Source: Candidatus Aminicenantota bacterium (GTDB taxonomy: Bacteria; Acidobacteriota; Aminicenantia; Aminicenantales; Aminicenantaceae). From it: 64,000 bases of DNA. The translations under genes and the position numbers were made by a program. Location: assembly GCA_020348385.1 (NCBI GenBank), contig CP070750.1:2612075-2676074 (forward strand), given 5' to 3'. How positions within the stretch are numbered: position 1 is the first letter of the stretch; every line of letters starts with the position of its first letter. Below, in pieces: positions 54,909 to 63,614 of the stretch. The notes beneath the pieces were generated by a model that searched no databases, was not told the DNA's origin, and saw nothing but the letters and a program-made list of their open reading frames with translations.

Positions 54909-56072
54909 CTATTTCCCGTAAAGGTCGATCCGTTCGGCCGTCCATGTATTTCCTTTCATATCAGCGTTGAAACAACGGGTACAAACCTCGAACGCGCCGA
55001 ATTTTTTTTTCGTTTTTTTTTGTCTTAGATCGACGGCGTGGTCGGATTTCCAGATTTTCCTGATCGAGGGGATTTCTTTCAAGTTCCCGTAGCAGGCACT
55101 GCCCCAGTAATCCTGCTCACATAGAGTCACATTGCCAGAGGCATGGACAGTGGGGTGCCAGTACTGGAAGTGGCAGAAGTAAGAGTCATGCCTGTTGATA
55201 CGATGGCCTTGTTTGTTGTATGCATAAACTTGATATTTTGGATTTTTCGGCAGGTAATCAAGATCATTTGGAGTTAAGTAGATATTCTTACGCATGCTGC
55301 CGTGTTCATGGGGAGCGCAACATCTTAGGGTAAGCACATCGACCTCCAATTCTTGAACCATTTCTTTTACCTTAGGGATCTCATGCTCATTAGCCTTTGT
55401 CACCATGAACCTTGCCTCGATTCTTGGCAGCTTCACGCCCCGGCGTTTTTTTTCGCCAGTCAACAGCCTTATGTTGTCAAGGAGGTGGTTAAAATCTCCT
55501 CCTATTCGATATTGGCCGTAAGTCTCTTCTGAACCTCCATCCAGGGCCACGATCAACTCATCCAGCCCACAGGACAAAATTTTATCAACATTATCCCTTT
55601 TGTCGATGAGCAAACCGTGGGTGGACAGGACAACGATAATGTTTTTTTGTTTAGCATATCGTATCATATCGAACGTTTCAGGATTAATGAGCGGCTCCCC
55701 GATTCCCCATAACATGATCAGAATAAGGGAATCTCCTAGATCATCGATTATGCTTTTGAACATCTCAAGCGGCATGTTCGCTTTTGGCAATTTTTTATCG
55801 GATTCGCCCGATCCTGTGGGACAAAGAGGGCATCTCAGATTACATATGTTTGTCGGCTCTATCTGTATATAAACAGGCCAACCAAAAGGCTTGGGCCTCG
55901 GGAACAAAACATTCATGCCTGTTATGTAGGTGTTTAAAACTTTTTTGAAGCCGACATTTTCCAGCGTGTAAGGAACACGATCGAAGGAAAAATGAAATTT
56001 TTTCGTGAATGTCCATCTCGCCATTTCGGCGATTCCTTCAAAGATCAGGACCGCTTTTCTTGTTTTTCTCAT
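54909..56072 (-). CDS. Radical SAM/SPASM-domain enzyme
   Basis: A 387-residue protein. The radical-SAM cluster motif CNLRCPLC begins at about residue 77, followed by MLWGIGEPLINPE (GGE-type, SAM-binding) and LSTHGLLI. A SPASM-like set of cysteines near the C-terminus (CHFQYWHP, VTLCEQDYWGSACYGN, CTRCFNADMKG) binds auxiliary clusters. Relatives sit in surface-polysaccharide gene clusters and their reactions are mostly unknown; others mature peptides. The start overlaps the stop of the broken GT4 gene in an ATGA arrangement, so the two formed one operon. Confidence 0.87.
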   Translation of the reverse strand: MRKTRKAVLIFEGIAEMARWTFTKKFHFSFDRVPYTLENVGFKKVLNTYITGMNVLFPRPKPFGWPVYIQIEPTNICNLRCPLCPTGSGESDKKLPKANMPLEMFKSIIDDLGDSLILIMLWGIGEPLINPETFDMIRYAKQKNIIVVLSTHGLLIDKRDNVDKILSCGLDELIVALDGGSEETYGQYRIGGDFNHLLDNIRLLTGEKKRRGVKLPRIEARFMVTKANEHEIPKVKEMVQELEVDVLTLRCCAPHEHGSMRKNIYLTPNDLDYLPKNPKYQVYAYNKQGHRINRHDSYFCHFQYWHPTVHASGNVTLCEQDYWGSACYGNLKEIPSIRKIWKSDHAVDLRQKKTKKKFGAFEVCTRCFNADMKGNTWTAERIDLYGK

Positions 56073-57214
56073 TGTTTATTCCCCATTATTCCGAACGTTT
56101 TTTCCAAGTCAATTTTTTTCGCAATTCCGGAAAGGCTGTATTTATTCAGGATATTTTCCAGGTTCGGCTGGATTCTTGAAAGACTGGATTCATCATTGAA
56201 AAATGCAGCGATTTTTTCCGGGAATTCTTCGACATTCGAGAGGATCACGCCGTCTTCGAGTTTCAGATCCAACCCCTCATTTCCTTTCGGAGTCGATAGG
56301 ACAGGGATTCCACAACCGAGAGCCTCGAGAATCTTGAATCTTGTCCCTCCACCGGAAAGAAGGGGCACGATCACGATATCTGACACCTGAACGTACTGCT
56401 CGACCCTATCGACCTCACCGACAATGATCATATTCTCGACGGGAGCTTGTCCCTTCGTTAGCCCCTTTCCTATGACCGCAATTTTTATCTGTGGGTCTTT
56501 CAGCAGCAAACGCGGCGCGATTTCATCACTGATGATCTCATAAGCCTGTTTTGTCGACACGTTGGCAAAATTTCCAAAGTAGGATGCGATTTTCGGATAA
56601 TTCATAGGAAGTGATTTTTTTAGCTCGGTCTTGTCTTCCGCTTTTATCGGGAAAAATCGTTCGGTATCGATGAAGTTCTCGATTACAGTGCTTCACTGTC
56701 AGAACTTCGTTTTGAATGTGTCTCCATCGATCTCTGAAGTTACCGAGATCGACCGGGCGTTATTGACGGCATACCTTTCGAAAACATAGATGAGTTTCGC
56801 CACAAAGGACCTTCCCATATTTTCAAACCTCTGATGTTCCACATTATGTGCATCAAGATGGACCGGTATTTTGTGTTTTCGGGCAATAGGACACACCATT
56901 CTGGAGAGATAGGGAAAATTTAAAATAATCAAATCCGGCCTCCCGGCCATATGTTTTTTCAGAATACGGGATAAATCGCGATTGATGAAATAATTGTATT
57001 TCCTGTTTCTCCGATAAGGGATCACACGAATACTCCCTTTAGGATAAACGGCTCCTGTTGCTGTTTCCTTCGATTTGGGCACAAACAAAAAGACTTCACA
57101 GCCTTTTGCCTCAAGCAGTTGGCTTATCCCGTCGATTCTGCGTGCACAGCCGTCAGCAACAGGGTACACAGGGTAGGGGGATATGATGAATATTCTTTTT
57201 TTCTCGACCGGCAT
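56069..57214 (-). pseudogene. GT4 glycosyltransferase interrupted by two in-frame TGA codons
   Basis: The frame from ATG at 57214 gives 171 residues of a GT-B N-terminal half (IISPYPVYPVADGCARRIDG, HLDAHNVEHQRF), then stops at TGA (56699-56701) and again at TGA (56693-56695), one codon apart. The same frame continues open with good family sequence (VIENFIDTERFFPIKA, then FGNFANVSTKQAYE and LLSGGGTRFKILEALGCGIPVLSTPKGNEG, the donor site with Glu residues). So the halves are in phase and the block lies in the inter-domain linker. Two small indels or real nonsense mutations would explain it. The stop is coupled to the radical-SAM gene. A divergent gap of about 145 bp separates it from the sulfotransferase. 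Confidence 0.72.
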
Positions 57215-57281
57215 GTCGAAAAGAGCTTAACACGGGTGAAACTGGCGGGTCAATAACGTATAACCAGTGCTGACAAACCGC

Positions 57282-57310
57282 TTGAAACTCTCCATCCAAC
57301 GGGATACACT
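57282..57310 (+). promoter_or_regulatory. Candidate promoter for the sulfotransferase operon
   Basis: TTGAAA (57282-57287) and TACACT (57305-57310) are 17 bases apart, about 50 bases before the sulfotransferase ATG. Moderate match only. Confidence 0.35.
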
Positions 57311-57360
57311 ATGTTTCAATCGATTTTATGGCCCTTCGACCGTTGAAAAACTCAGGATAG

Positions 57361-58305
57361 ATGAAAAATCACGATTACAAACTGGTTGTCATCTGCGGCC
57401 TGGCAAGAAGCGGAACGACATATGTCGGGAGGGCCCTATCCAAAGCCCGAGGGATTCATCTCATCCATGAGCCTCTAAACCGAGACTTCGGTGTAAAGGG
57501 CGTTCCCCGATGGTATCCATACGCCAGTGGGGACGATCGGGAAAAAGATGCCGATACAAAAAAGCTGATCCGGGATATAATCGGCCTGAGGGCGGAATGG
57601 ACACATTCTTCTCCGCCGGAATATCCCATGCTCACGCGGTTGAGCAAGCGGGTGTATGGGGGGCGCAGTGGTCTTGTGTGGTCTGCGCTGCGGTTGAAAA
57701 AGAATCTCGGGTTTCCATTACATACCTTGTGTCTCAAAGATCCGTTTGCCACATTCGCCCTCGGCCACATGATGGAAGCCCACAACATAAAGGCCATTTG
57801 CCTAACCAAGCATCCTTGTGCACTCTATCTCAGCCAAACAAGACGGGGACAGGGGGAACTCATCGAAGATCTATTCGCTCAACAGGGATTGCGTGATCGG
57901 TATGCTGTGGATATTTCCGACAGCACCTGGGAATCGGCAATGCGCCATCGTGCAAAAGGAGTTGCTTTGCTGTGGAAGATCATGGCGAGAACGATAACCT
58001 ACTTGGCAGAGAACCACATCGATTTATCCATCGTCCGTCACGAAGACCTGTGTGTCGATCCGATAAAAATGATAAGAGGGATTTGCGATCATTTCGGAAT
58101 CGCCTTTGGCTTCAGCATCGAAAAATATTTGGTTCGAACCTCTCAGGGCGATCAAGTCTATGCAAAATCCGGAAAACTTCATTCTTTTAAGCGAAACAGC
58201 CTAGCATTAAAGGATGCTTGGCGTGGCATAATAGATCCTGGTGAAGAAACAAAGATCAGGGAAGTGGTAGGAGATGATTTTTATTCAATTTATGAACAAT
58301 GGTGA
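57361..58305 (+). CDS. Sulfotransferase family protein
   Basis: A 314-residue cytoplasmic protein. The 5'-phosphosulfate-binding loop is visible at the N-terminus (CGLARSGTTYVGRAL, about 12-26), with the RSGTT core of PAPS-dependent sulfotransferases, and the 3'-phosphate-binding part is likely in TKHPCALYLSQTRRGQ (about 141-156). LLWKIMARTITYLAENH and IVRHEDLCVDP also match the family. Known role: transfer of sulfate from PAPS to a sugar or other hydroxyl. It overlaps the next gene by seven bases and lies close to the glycosyltransferase operon, so its target may be the cell's own surface glycan (inference). Confidence 0.85.
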   Translation: MKNHDYKLVVICGLARSGTTYVGRALSKARGIHLIHEPLNRDFGVKGVPRWYPYASGDDREKDADTKKLIRDIIGLRAEWTHSSPPEYPMLTRLSKRVYGGRSGLVWSALRLKKNLGFPLHTLCLKDPFATFALGHMMEAHNIKAICLTKHPCALYLSQTRRGQGELIEDLFAQQGLRDRYAVDISDSTWESAMRHRAKGVALLWKIMARTITYLAENHIDLSIVRHEDLCVDPIKMIRGICDHFGIAFGFSIEKYLVRTSQGDQVYAKSGKLHSFKRNSLALKDAWRGIIDPGEETKIREVVGDDFYSIYEQW

Positions 58306-59213
58306 GCGGCCGAGAAATGCATTCTCACAACAATAATGAGTGGATTCCCGGATTGACCTATCAAGAACGGGATTATGAAATCATCGACTATAAAATGTAC
58401 TGTGACAAAAAAACCGGGCTTTGGCTCAGAGGACCGGAGCCCGAACGACTGGAGCAAGGCCGATATATCGCATGCATAGGAGGGGCGCAAACCTTCGGGT
58501 GTTTCTGCGATAAACCCTTTGCGGGACTGATGCAGGAATCCTTGAATATTCCTGTCGTTAATTACGGCATAGGCGGCGCAGGCCCTTCCTATTTTTTGCA
58601 GCATGAAAAGGTATTCGGACTTCTTAACAAAGCAGCATGCACGATCATTCAAGTCATGTCGGGAAGGAGTGAGAGCAACTCTGTGTTCAACACTGGGGGA
58701 TTGGCATATTTAACCAGACGATCGGATGGCCGCCGATTGGGTGCTCGGGCAGCTTACCAGAGCCTTCTTCGGCGAAAAATGATCTTCGGAAGGAAGAATC
58801 TGAAACGAATCATCACTGAAACACGAAATAACTGGATACGGAATTACCTTTTCCTTCTCGAAAAGATAGATGCGCCCATCGTGCTGTTCTGGTTCGCAAT
58901 GCGTGAACCGGAGTACAGGGAACATTATATTCACGTGAGCACTCTGCTGGGAGGGTTTCCCCATCTGGTAAACAGGGAAATGCTGGAAACCATTAAAAAA
59001 GAAGCGGACGATTATGTCCATTGTGTGACGGATCGTGGTATTCCCCAAAGATTAATTAGCCGTTTTACCGACAAACCTGTCAAAGTCGATCCGGGGCATC
59101 CGAGAAAGGACTTGAAGGGCCGGCCTTGGAGCCACAATTTCTATTATCCCTCTCCTGAAATGCATAAGGAAGCAGCAGGACTCCTCATGCCTGCATGCAA
59201 AAAATATGTTTGA
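58299..59213 (+). CDS. DUF6473-like protein coupled to the sulfotransferase
   Basis: A 304-residue protein; start at 58299 (overlapping the previous stop) or the ATG at 58317. The segment YQERDYEIIDYKMY near the N-terminus, then ACIGGAQTFGCFCDKPF and VNYGIGGAGPSYFL, resembles the DUF6473 domain, which I recall as often adjacent to or fused with sulfotransferases; this assignment is from memory of the motif. The GAQTFG and GIGGAGP blocks give it an SGNH-hydrolase-like look, without a clear catalytic Ser. It could modify or recognise the sulfated product. Confidence 0.7.
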   Translation: MVSGREMHSHNNNEWIPGLTYQERDYEIIDYKMYCDKKTGLWLRGPEPERLEQGRYIACIGGAQTFGCFCDKPFAGLMQESLNIPVVNYGIGGAGPSYFLQHEKVFGLLNKAACTIIQVMSGRSESNSVFNTGGLAYLTRRSDGRRLGARAAYQSLLRRKMIFGRKNLKRIITETRNNWIRNYLFLLEKIDAPIVLFWFAMREPEYREHYIHVSTLLGGFPHLVNREMLETIKKEADDYVHCVTDRGIPQRLISRFTDKPVKVDPGHPRKDLKGRPWSHNFYYPSPEMHKEAAGLLMPACKKYV

Positions 59214-59224
59214 TGCTGTGACCA

Positions 59225-59252
59225 TTGAACCTGCTTCTTTACTTGTGATATT
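59225..59252 (+). promoter_or_regulatory. Candidate promoter for the adenosine deaminase
   Basis: TTGAAC (59225-59230) and GATATT (59247-59252) are 16 bases apart, about 55 bases before the ATG at 59307. Confidence 0.35.
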
Positions 59253-59306
59253 CTCATTTCCAACTCCCAGTGAGTGAAAATTTAGAGAAGGGGAAATGAG
59301 ATTGAA

Positions 59307-60305
59307 ATGACATGGTACAGCAAGCTACCAAAGGTCGAATTGCACGTCCATCTCGAGGGAGCCATACCCCACGACGCGCTGTTCGATCTGATCAAGAAGT
59401 ATGGCGGCGATCCTATTATTCCGGACGTAGAAGCACTCGCAAGGCGATTCAAATTCAAGAACTTCGCTCAGTTCATTGAGGCATGGACGTGGAAGAATCA
59501 GTTCTTGCGCGAATACGAAGATTTCTCTCACATTGCCGAACTCACGGCTCGGGATATGGCGAAACAGAATATTCGCTACGTCGAGATGCTCTTCTCTCCC
59601 TCTCTTTTTGTTCGGCATGGACTTGAGGTGCAAGAACTCATCCATGCAGTCAGGATTGGACTATCCAGAGTCTCGGAAATAGAGATCTCGCTTATTGCAG
59701 ATCTTGTTCGAGACTATGGCCCGGAATCTGAGATGGCGACACTCAAAAAACTGAATGAAGTCAAAAGTGAGGGCATCATTGGAATTGGACTGGGTGGGTC
59801 GGAGCATGAGTTCCCGCCGGAACCATTCAAATCACTGTGTGAGGAAGCCCGGCTGATGGACTTTCATATCAACGCCCATGCGGGTGAAGCGGCAGGAGCC
59901 GAGAGTATTTGGGGTGCCATCAAGCACCTGCATGTTGAAAGGATTGGACATGGGACCAGAGCTCACGAGGATCCTGAACTCCTGGACTACCTTCGAAAAC
60001 ATAGAATACCCTTAGAGCTTTGTCCTATGTCAAACGTTTGCACTGGGGTTGTCAGCACCATAACAGAGCACCCAATTCGGGAATATTTCGATTGCGGGCT
60101 GATCATCAGCGTGAACACGGATGATCCAATGATGTTTGGCAATACTCTGGATAAAGAGTACGAATTGCTGGTGCAGGAGTACGGTTTCACAAGGCAGGAG
60201 ATTTGTAGACTTTTACTCCTCAGTATTGAATCCTCATGGCTATCTGAGGGCCGAAAAAAGTTATTAGTAGCAAGTTTCGAGAAAGAATCCTCATGGGTCG
60301 GATAA
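59307..60305 (+). CDS. Adenosine deaminase family protein
   Basis: A 332-residue cytoplasmic zinc hydrolase. Metal and catalytic residues are complete: HVHLEG (His14 and 16, first zinc ligands), NAHAGEAAG (His and the proton-shuttling Glu), ERIGHGTR (catalytic His) and NTDDP (Asp zinc ligand, followed by Asp). The size and motifs match adenosine deaminase, adenine deaminase or related aminodeoxyfutalosine deaminase; LPKVELHVHLEGAI is shared by all. It stands alone behind its own promoter inside the surface-glycan region and shows no obvious link to it. Purine salvage is the most likely role. Confidence 0.9.
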   Translation: MTWYSKLPKVELHVHLEGAIPHDALFDLIKKYGGDPIIPDVEALARRFKFKNFAQFIEAWTWKNQFLREYEDFSHIAELTARDMAKQNIRYVEMLFSPSLFVRHGLEVQELIHAVRIGLSRVSEIEISLIADLVRDYGPESEMATLKKLNEVKSEGIIGIGLGGSEHEFPPEPFKSLCEEARLMDFHINAHAGEAAGAESIWGAIKHLHVERIGHGTRAHEDPELLDYLRKHRIPLELCPMSNVCTGVVSTITEHPIREYFDCGLIISVNTDDPMMFGNTLDKEYELLVQEYGFTRQEICRLLLLSIESSWLSEGRKKLLVASFEKESSWVG

Positions 60306-60378
60306 GGACGGTCCAACAAACACATCCAGCGTATTGAGAGTTTTACACCCTCGATCATTTACAGTTATAATAACGCTG

Positions 60379-60855
60379 ATGGTGCGTTGCGCGAATCCGG
60401 GTTTCTCATTGCCGCTGACTCTCATATTCCTCATCATATTTGTTATCCTGTTTATTATTTTCGGTTGGATTGTATTGCCAATCGCTATGGGAATATTTCT
60501 GATCATCACTGTATCTTTGGCAATACATGACTGGATAAAGCGGTTTAAACGACGTAAATATCGTCCTTTCAAGGAGGAATTGACTTTTGATTCGAAGTTA
60601 AGCATCTTGAACCTCATCCTTTATAGAGCCATATTCAATCGAAGTGAAGAACAGGCAATAGCGATTGCCGAAGATATTAATAAGCGAGAACCTGCAGATT
60701 TAATCGAAAGCGCTATCTCTGAAATTCAAATAGAGTTGCACACCCCCTCTTTGCGCTTAGCTGACCTGCATCCTTACGCCGGTAATCCCACGGAGGGTGA
60801 GATCAGGGCATTCCTGGCAATGGTTCTGCGAGAAATCAAGAAGTTGAAGCTATAG
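60379..60855 (+). CDS. Small membrane protein of unknown function
   Basis: A 158-residue protein if started at ATG 60379; a TTG at 60334 would add 15 residues. Neither has a convincing ribosome site. Two hydrophobic segments (about 8-27 and 29-46) form an N-terminal hairpin, followed by a basic stretch (KRFKRRKYR) and a soluble helical domain of about 100 residues (SEEQAIAIAEDINKREPADL, EGEIRAFLAMVLREIKKL). No family is recognised. It might be an inner-membrane accessory protein facing the cytoplasm. Confidence 0.6.
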   Translation: MVRCANPGFSLPLTLIFLIIFVILFIIFGWIVLPIAMGIFLIITVSLAIHDWIKRFKRRKYRPFKEELTFDSKLSILNLILYRAIFNRSEEQAIAIAEDINKREPADLIESAISEIQIELHTPSLRLADLHPYAGNPTEGEIRAFLAMVLREIKKLKL

Positions 60856-60932
60856 AAAGGGCTATCCAGGGTTGTACATGGGGAAAATCGTGAGAGATAA
60901 CGAGATAGCGATGCTTTTAGCGGGCGGATGAG

Positions 60933-62261
60933 GTGCCTTCATTGAAGTGGCGCCGTGCCACACGCACGCGGATTTCAGGGGCTGATGATACCCATGCCCC
61001 GCCCCACGGGCGCATCGTTACGTTCGTTATCGGCACCACCGGGATAGCCCTCCTTCTCTTCGCTTACCTCGCCGTCACCTGGCGGAACTTTGCGGGCGTC
61101 ACCAATTCCATCAATGCGTTCACGGAACTGTTCAGCGACTTCGTCATTTATTACTATCCAATGGGAGAGGCGATTTTTCACACAGAACTCCCCGTATCCG
61201 GTTTTCTCTATTCCCCCTTTATCGCCATACTGATGGCGGTATTCCCCCCGCTGGGGCTCACCTCTTCCCTTGTTCTATGGGGTGTCCTGCAAGTTTTTTT
61301 TGTTATCCTCTACCTTCTTCTCTTCCGCTGGCTCGTTCCAGCCGGCCTGCAGATTCAGCTACTCTTCGTAACTTTCGCTCTCTCCTCTTTCCCCCTCGTA
61401 CTAAACCTATTGGGGGGGCAGGTGAGCGTTTTCATGGTAGTGGCCATTCTGGGCTTGCTCGTTCTCAACAAGCGCGGACATTGCGCGGCCGGTGCCGGTC
61501 TGCTCGCCTTTGCTGTGAGCTTCAAGTTCTATCCAATTATCTTTCTTGCGCCCTTTGCCACCCGCCGCGACAAACGATTTCTCCTTTTCGCAGCCGCCGC
61601 ATGTGGCGGGTTCCTCGTCGTGGTGCCTGGAATTCTCCTGGGATTCGGCGATACACTGAGCTTTTTCGGCGCCCTCCTCGACTCGTTTCGTGAGTCCTCT
61701 TGGGTCACCGACAATCCGCACTCGCAGTACTTCCCTCACCTTATCCTTCGTCTGGCCGACGCGATGGGGCACGATGCCCGCGCCCATCTCCCGCTCCTGT
61801 ACTGGATCGCATACGGCATTGCAGCCGCCAACATGGGCCTAATCTTCCTGGTCCAACGCGCGCGCCTGCGCAATGCCGATCTGTGGAGCTTCCAGCTTGT
61901 CTTCTTGACAATCCCTTTCGTTCTGAAAACATCATGGCCACACGACTTCGTATTTCTCTCCTTCACCCAGGCCCTCCTGATCTGGTGGCTCCTGGAAGGA
62001 GAGAAGGCGACTCCTGGGACCGATACTGAAAGGAAACGTCCTCACGCGAGCGCGTGTCCCCGTGGGCGCACGATCGTAATGTTCTTTCTTCTTCTTCCGT
62101 CGATCGTTTTTTCTAACATCGTCTTTTTCAATCTTTTCGGCGACTTTAGTCGTTACGGCTTCTACGGCTTCCTCTTCTGGGCAAACCTGCTCCTCCTAAT
62201 TGCGTTGTACGTGCAGCTCCTGCCTCCCTCGCTGCGGCGGATTCAACAACCGCCGGCATAA
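60933..62261 (+). CDS. GT87-like (DUF2029) membrane glycosyltransferase
   Basis: A 442-residue protein with about ten transmembrane segments, starting at GTG 60933. SDFVIYYYPMGEAI in the first periplasmic loop supplies the acidic residue expected of GT-C enzymes; GFLYSPFIAILMAVFPPLG, LNLLGGQVSVFMV and SFKFYPIIFLAPF are typical of the GT87 (DUF2029) family, whose characterised members add mannose from polyprenyl-phosphate-mannose to envelope glycans. The gene is visibly more GC-rich and uses more G/C-ending codons than its neighbours, which suggests a different origin. No strong ribosome site. Confidence 0.82.
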   Translation: MPSLKWRRATRTRISGADDTHAPPHGRIVTFVIGTTGIALLLFAYLAVTWRNFAGVTNSINAFTELFSDFVIYYYPMGEAIFHTELPVSGFLYSPFIAILMAVFPPLGLTSSLVLWGVLQVFFVILYLLLFRWLVPAGLQIQLLFVTFALSSFPLVLNLLGGQVSVFMVVAILGLLVLNKRGHCAAGAGLLAFAVSFKFYPIIFLAPFATRRDKRFLLFAAAACGGFLVVVPGILLGFGDTLSFFGALLDSFRESSWVTDNPHSQYFPHLILRLADAMGHDARAHLPLLYWIAYGIAAANMGLIFLVQRARLRNADLWSFQLVFLTIPFVLKTSWPHDFVFLSFTQALLIWWLLEGEKATPGTDTERKRPHASACPRGRTIVMFFLLLPSIVFSNIVFFNLFGDFSRYGFYGFLFWANLLLLIALYVQLLPPSLRRIQQPPA

Positions 62262-62431
62262 ATATGCCGCCAAGGCGGGATTCTGGGGGATCGACACCGC
62301 CGTAAAACCTGAGAGTATCTGGCCCTTTTTTGGCCCGCGTGGAAATGAACTTGTCTCCTGTGCTGGAAATCTGCTATCTCAGGCGGACACACAAAGACCA
62401 TATTACACTGACGCAATCCCCAAAGCTTTAA

Positions 62432-62458
62432 TTGGCACACTTATTGCAAAGATATAAT
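62432..62458 (+). promoter_or_regulatory. Candidate promoter with flanking TTGCAA repeats
   Basis: A perfect TATAAT (62453-62458) lies 15 bases after TTGGCA (62432-62437), shorter than the usual spacing. Two TTGCAA copies, at about 62444 and 62460, flank the -10 element and could be regulator half-sites. It serves the lipoprotein at 62506. Confidence 0.4.
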
Positions 62459-62505
62459 ATTGCAATTATGACTAGATGGGAATAAACTCGATCCTGGAGG
62501 AAATC

Positions 62506-62925
62506 ATGAAACGAACACTTTTTTTAGCTGTTGTGCTCATGTTGTTGATAGTCAGTTTTACAGGATGCCTGAATTCGGGCATGTTTCTATCAGCAAATGT
62601 GACGGATGTTAGGTTATCCGAAGACAATTACGACATCGTCGCAACCAATATAACAGGAAGTTCAAGAGCCGGGTATATTCTTGGTTTAAGTTATGGACCT
62701 GGAGCACAAGTGAGCACCTTGGCGATAGCCAGGGTAAGCGGAACGGGTATGCTCTACCAGGAGGCCCTAGAGGATCTTTGGGAAAATTACGAAAGAGATC
62801 ATGGCTCCAGAGAAGGCAAAAGAGTTGCATTAGTGAATGTTCATTATGACACCGATATTCTGAACTTAATACTCTACACGGAAATCAAGCTCTTCATTCG
62901 TGCAGATGTTGTGGAATTCAAATAA
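62506..62925 (+). CDS. Small lipoprotein, DUF6567-like
   Basis: A 139-residue protein. The ATG at 62506 has GGAGG seven bases upstream; the 10-codon longer frame has none. A lipoprotein signal ends in FTGC (Cys21). The mature part starts with LSANVTDVRLSEDNYDIVA and continues with GSSRAGYILGLSYG, LAIARVSGTGMLYQEALEDLW and ALVNVHYDTD, a pattern I associate with the DUF6567 family of small bacterial lipoproteins of unknown function. It would be anchored in the outer or inner membrane. Monocistronic, with its own promoter. Confidence 0.75.
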   Translation: MKRTLFLAVVLMLLIVSFTGCLNSGMFLSANVTDVRLSEDNYDIVATNITGSSRAGYILGLSYGPGAQVSTLAIARVSGTGMLYQEALEDLWENYERDHGSREGKRVALVNVHYDTDILNLILYTEIKLFIRADVVEFK

Positions 62926-63614
62926 ATCATCATTTTTCGCACTATATATAAAGCGGGTCTAATGGCTGTATACGGATACAACCGTCGTACTTACCTGCTC
63001 TCTCGCATCCTTTGTCTATTTTTTGAGTTTTCCCCTTCGCCTCTCGTAGGCCAACATCTCGCTTTATTTGTTAGGCTATAATTTGGTTTGTCGAAATTTT
63101 ATCATCTTTTCCCGTTTAGTGATTCACTTTCCAGCTAATCTTTTGGGACGGGCTGTCGCAACAACCATACTAAGGCTCCTCCCGTAACCGCTCCCAGCCC
63201 CGCCCTACCAGCAGGCGGTGCGAAAAATCCCGCACACAATAGTGAATATGACAACAATCTTAATTCTTTTCATGGCTGTCCTCCGTACTTTTTACTTTTC
63301 TATAAGGTGAATGCTGCAAAAAATCTTAACTTTTCCATTTCATTTTTTCAACACTCTTCCCAAGAACCACAATGAAAGCGGAATCCTTTGCTGATAAAAA
63401 GTATGGTAAAGCATATTAGATATGACAAGACGAAAATTCTCATCAATCTTTTGTGCCGTTGCAATTGAAAAGGGAAAGAGATATGATGATGACACGATGA
63501 AATATCCGGGACAGGATACATGCTATCAGCCGATCAACACTTCAATTTGGATGGATTATGGGCTGTGGGAAAAACTCTCGCCAATCAGCTGCCCCAAAAC
63601 ATTCTGAGGAATAA
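62926..63614. other. Long mostly non-coding stretch
   Basis: About 690 bp with no convincing gene on the plus strand; the short frame at 63422-63607 has no ribosome site and odd composition. On the minus strand a strong ribosome site and a 22-codon frame sit at 63205-63273 (see separate entry). No tRNA-like cloverleaf or tandem repeat is visible. Confidence 0.5.
63205..63273 (-). CDS. Possible truncated small secreted peptide
   Basis: A 22-codon frame from the ATG at 63273 with GGAGGACAGCC directly upstream. It starts like a signal peptide (MKRIKIVVIFTIVCG). A one-base shift after that point would continue to 63135 as a glycine-rich small protein (GRAGLGAVTGGALVWLL), like small glycine-zipper lipoproteins. 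It may be a frameshifted small gene or chance. Confidence 0.3.
   Translation of the reverse strand: MKRIKIVVIFTIVCGIFRTACW

Noticed and set aside
56690..56704. Reassignment of TGA as a sense codon
   Set aside because: Genes in the window end normally at TGA (for example the flavodiiron-free SSS/Gfo junction at 21114 and the GT-C/flippase overlap), so TGA acts as stop here.
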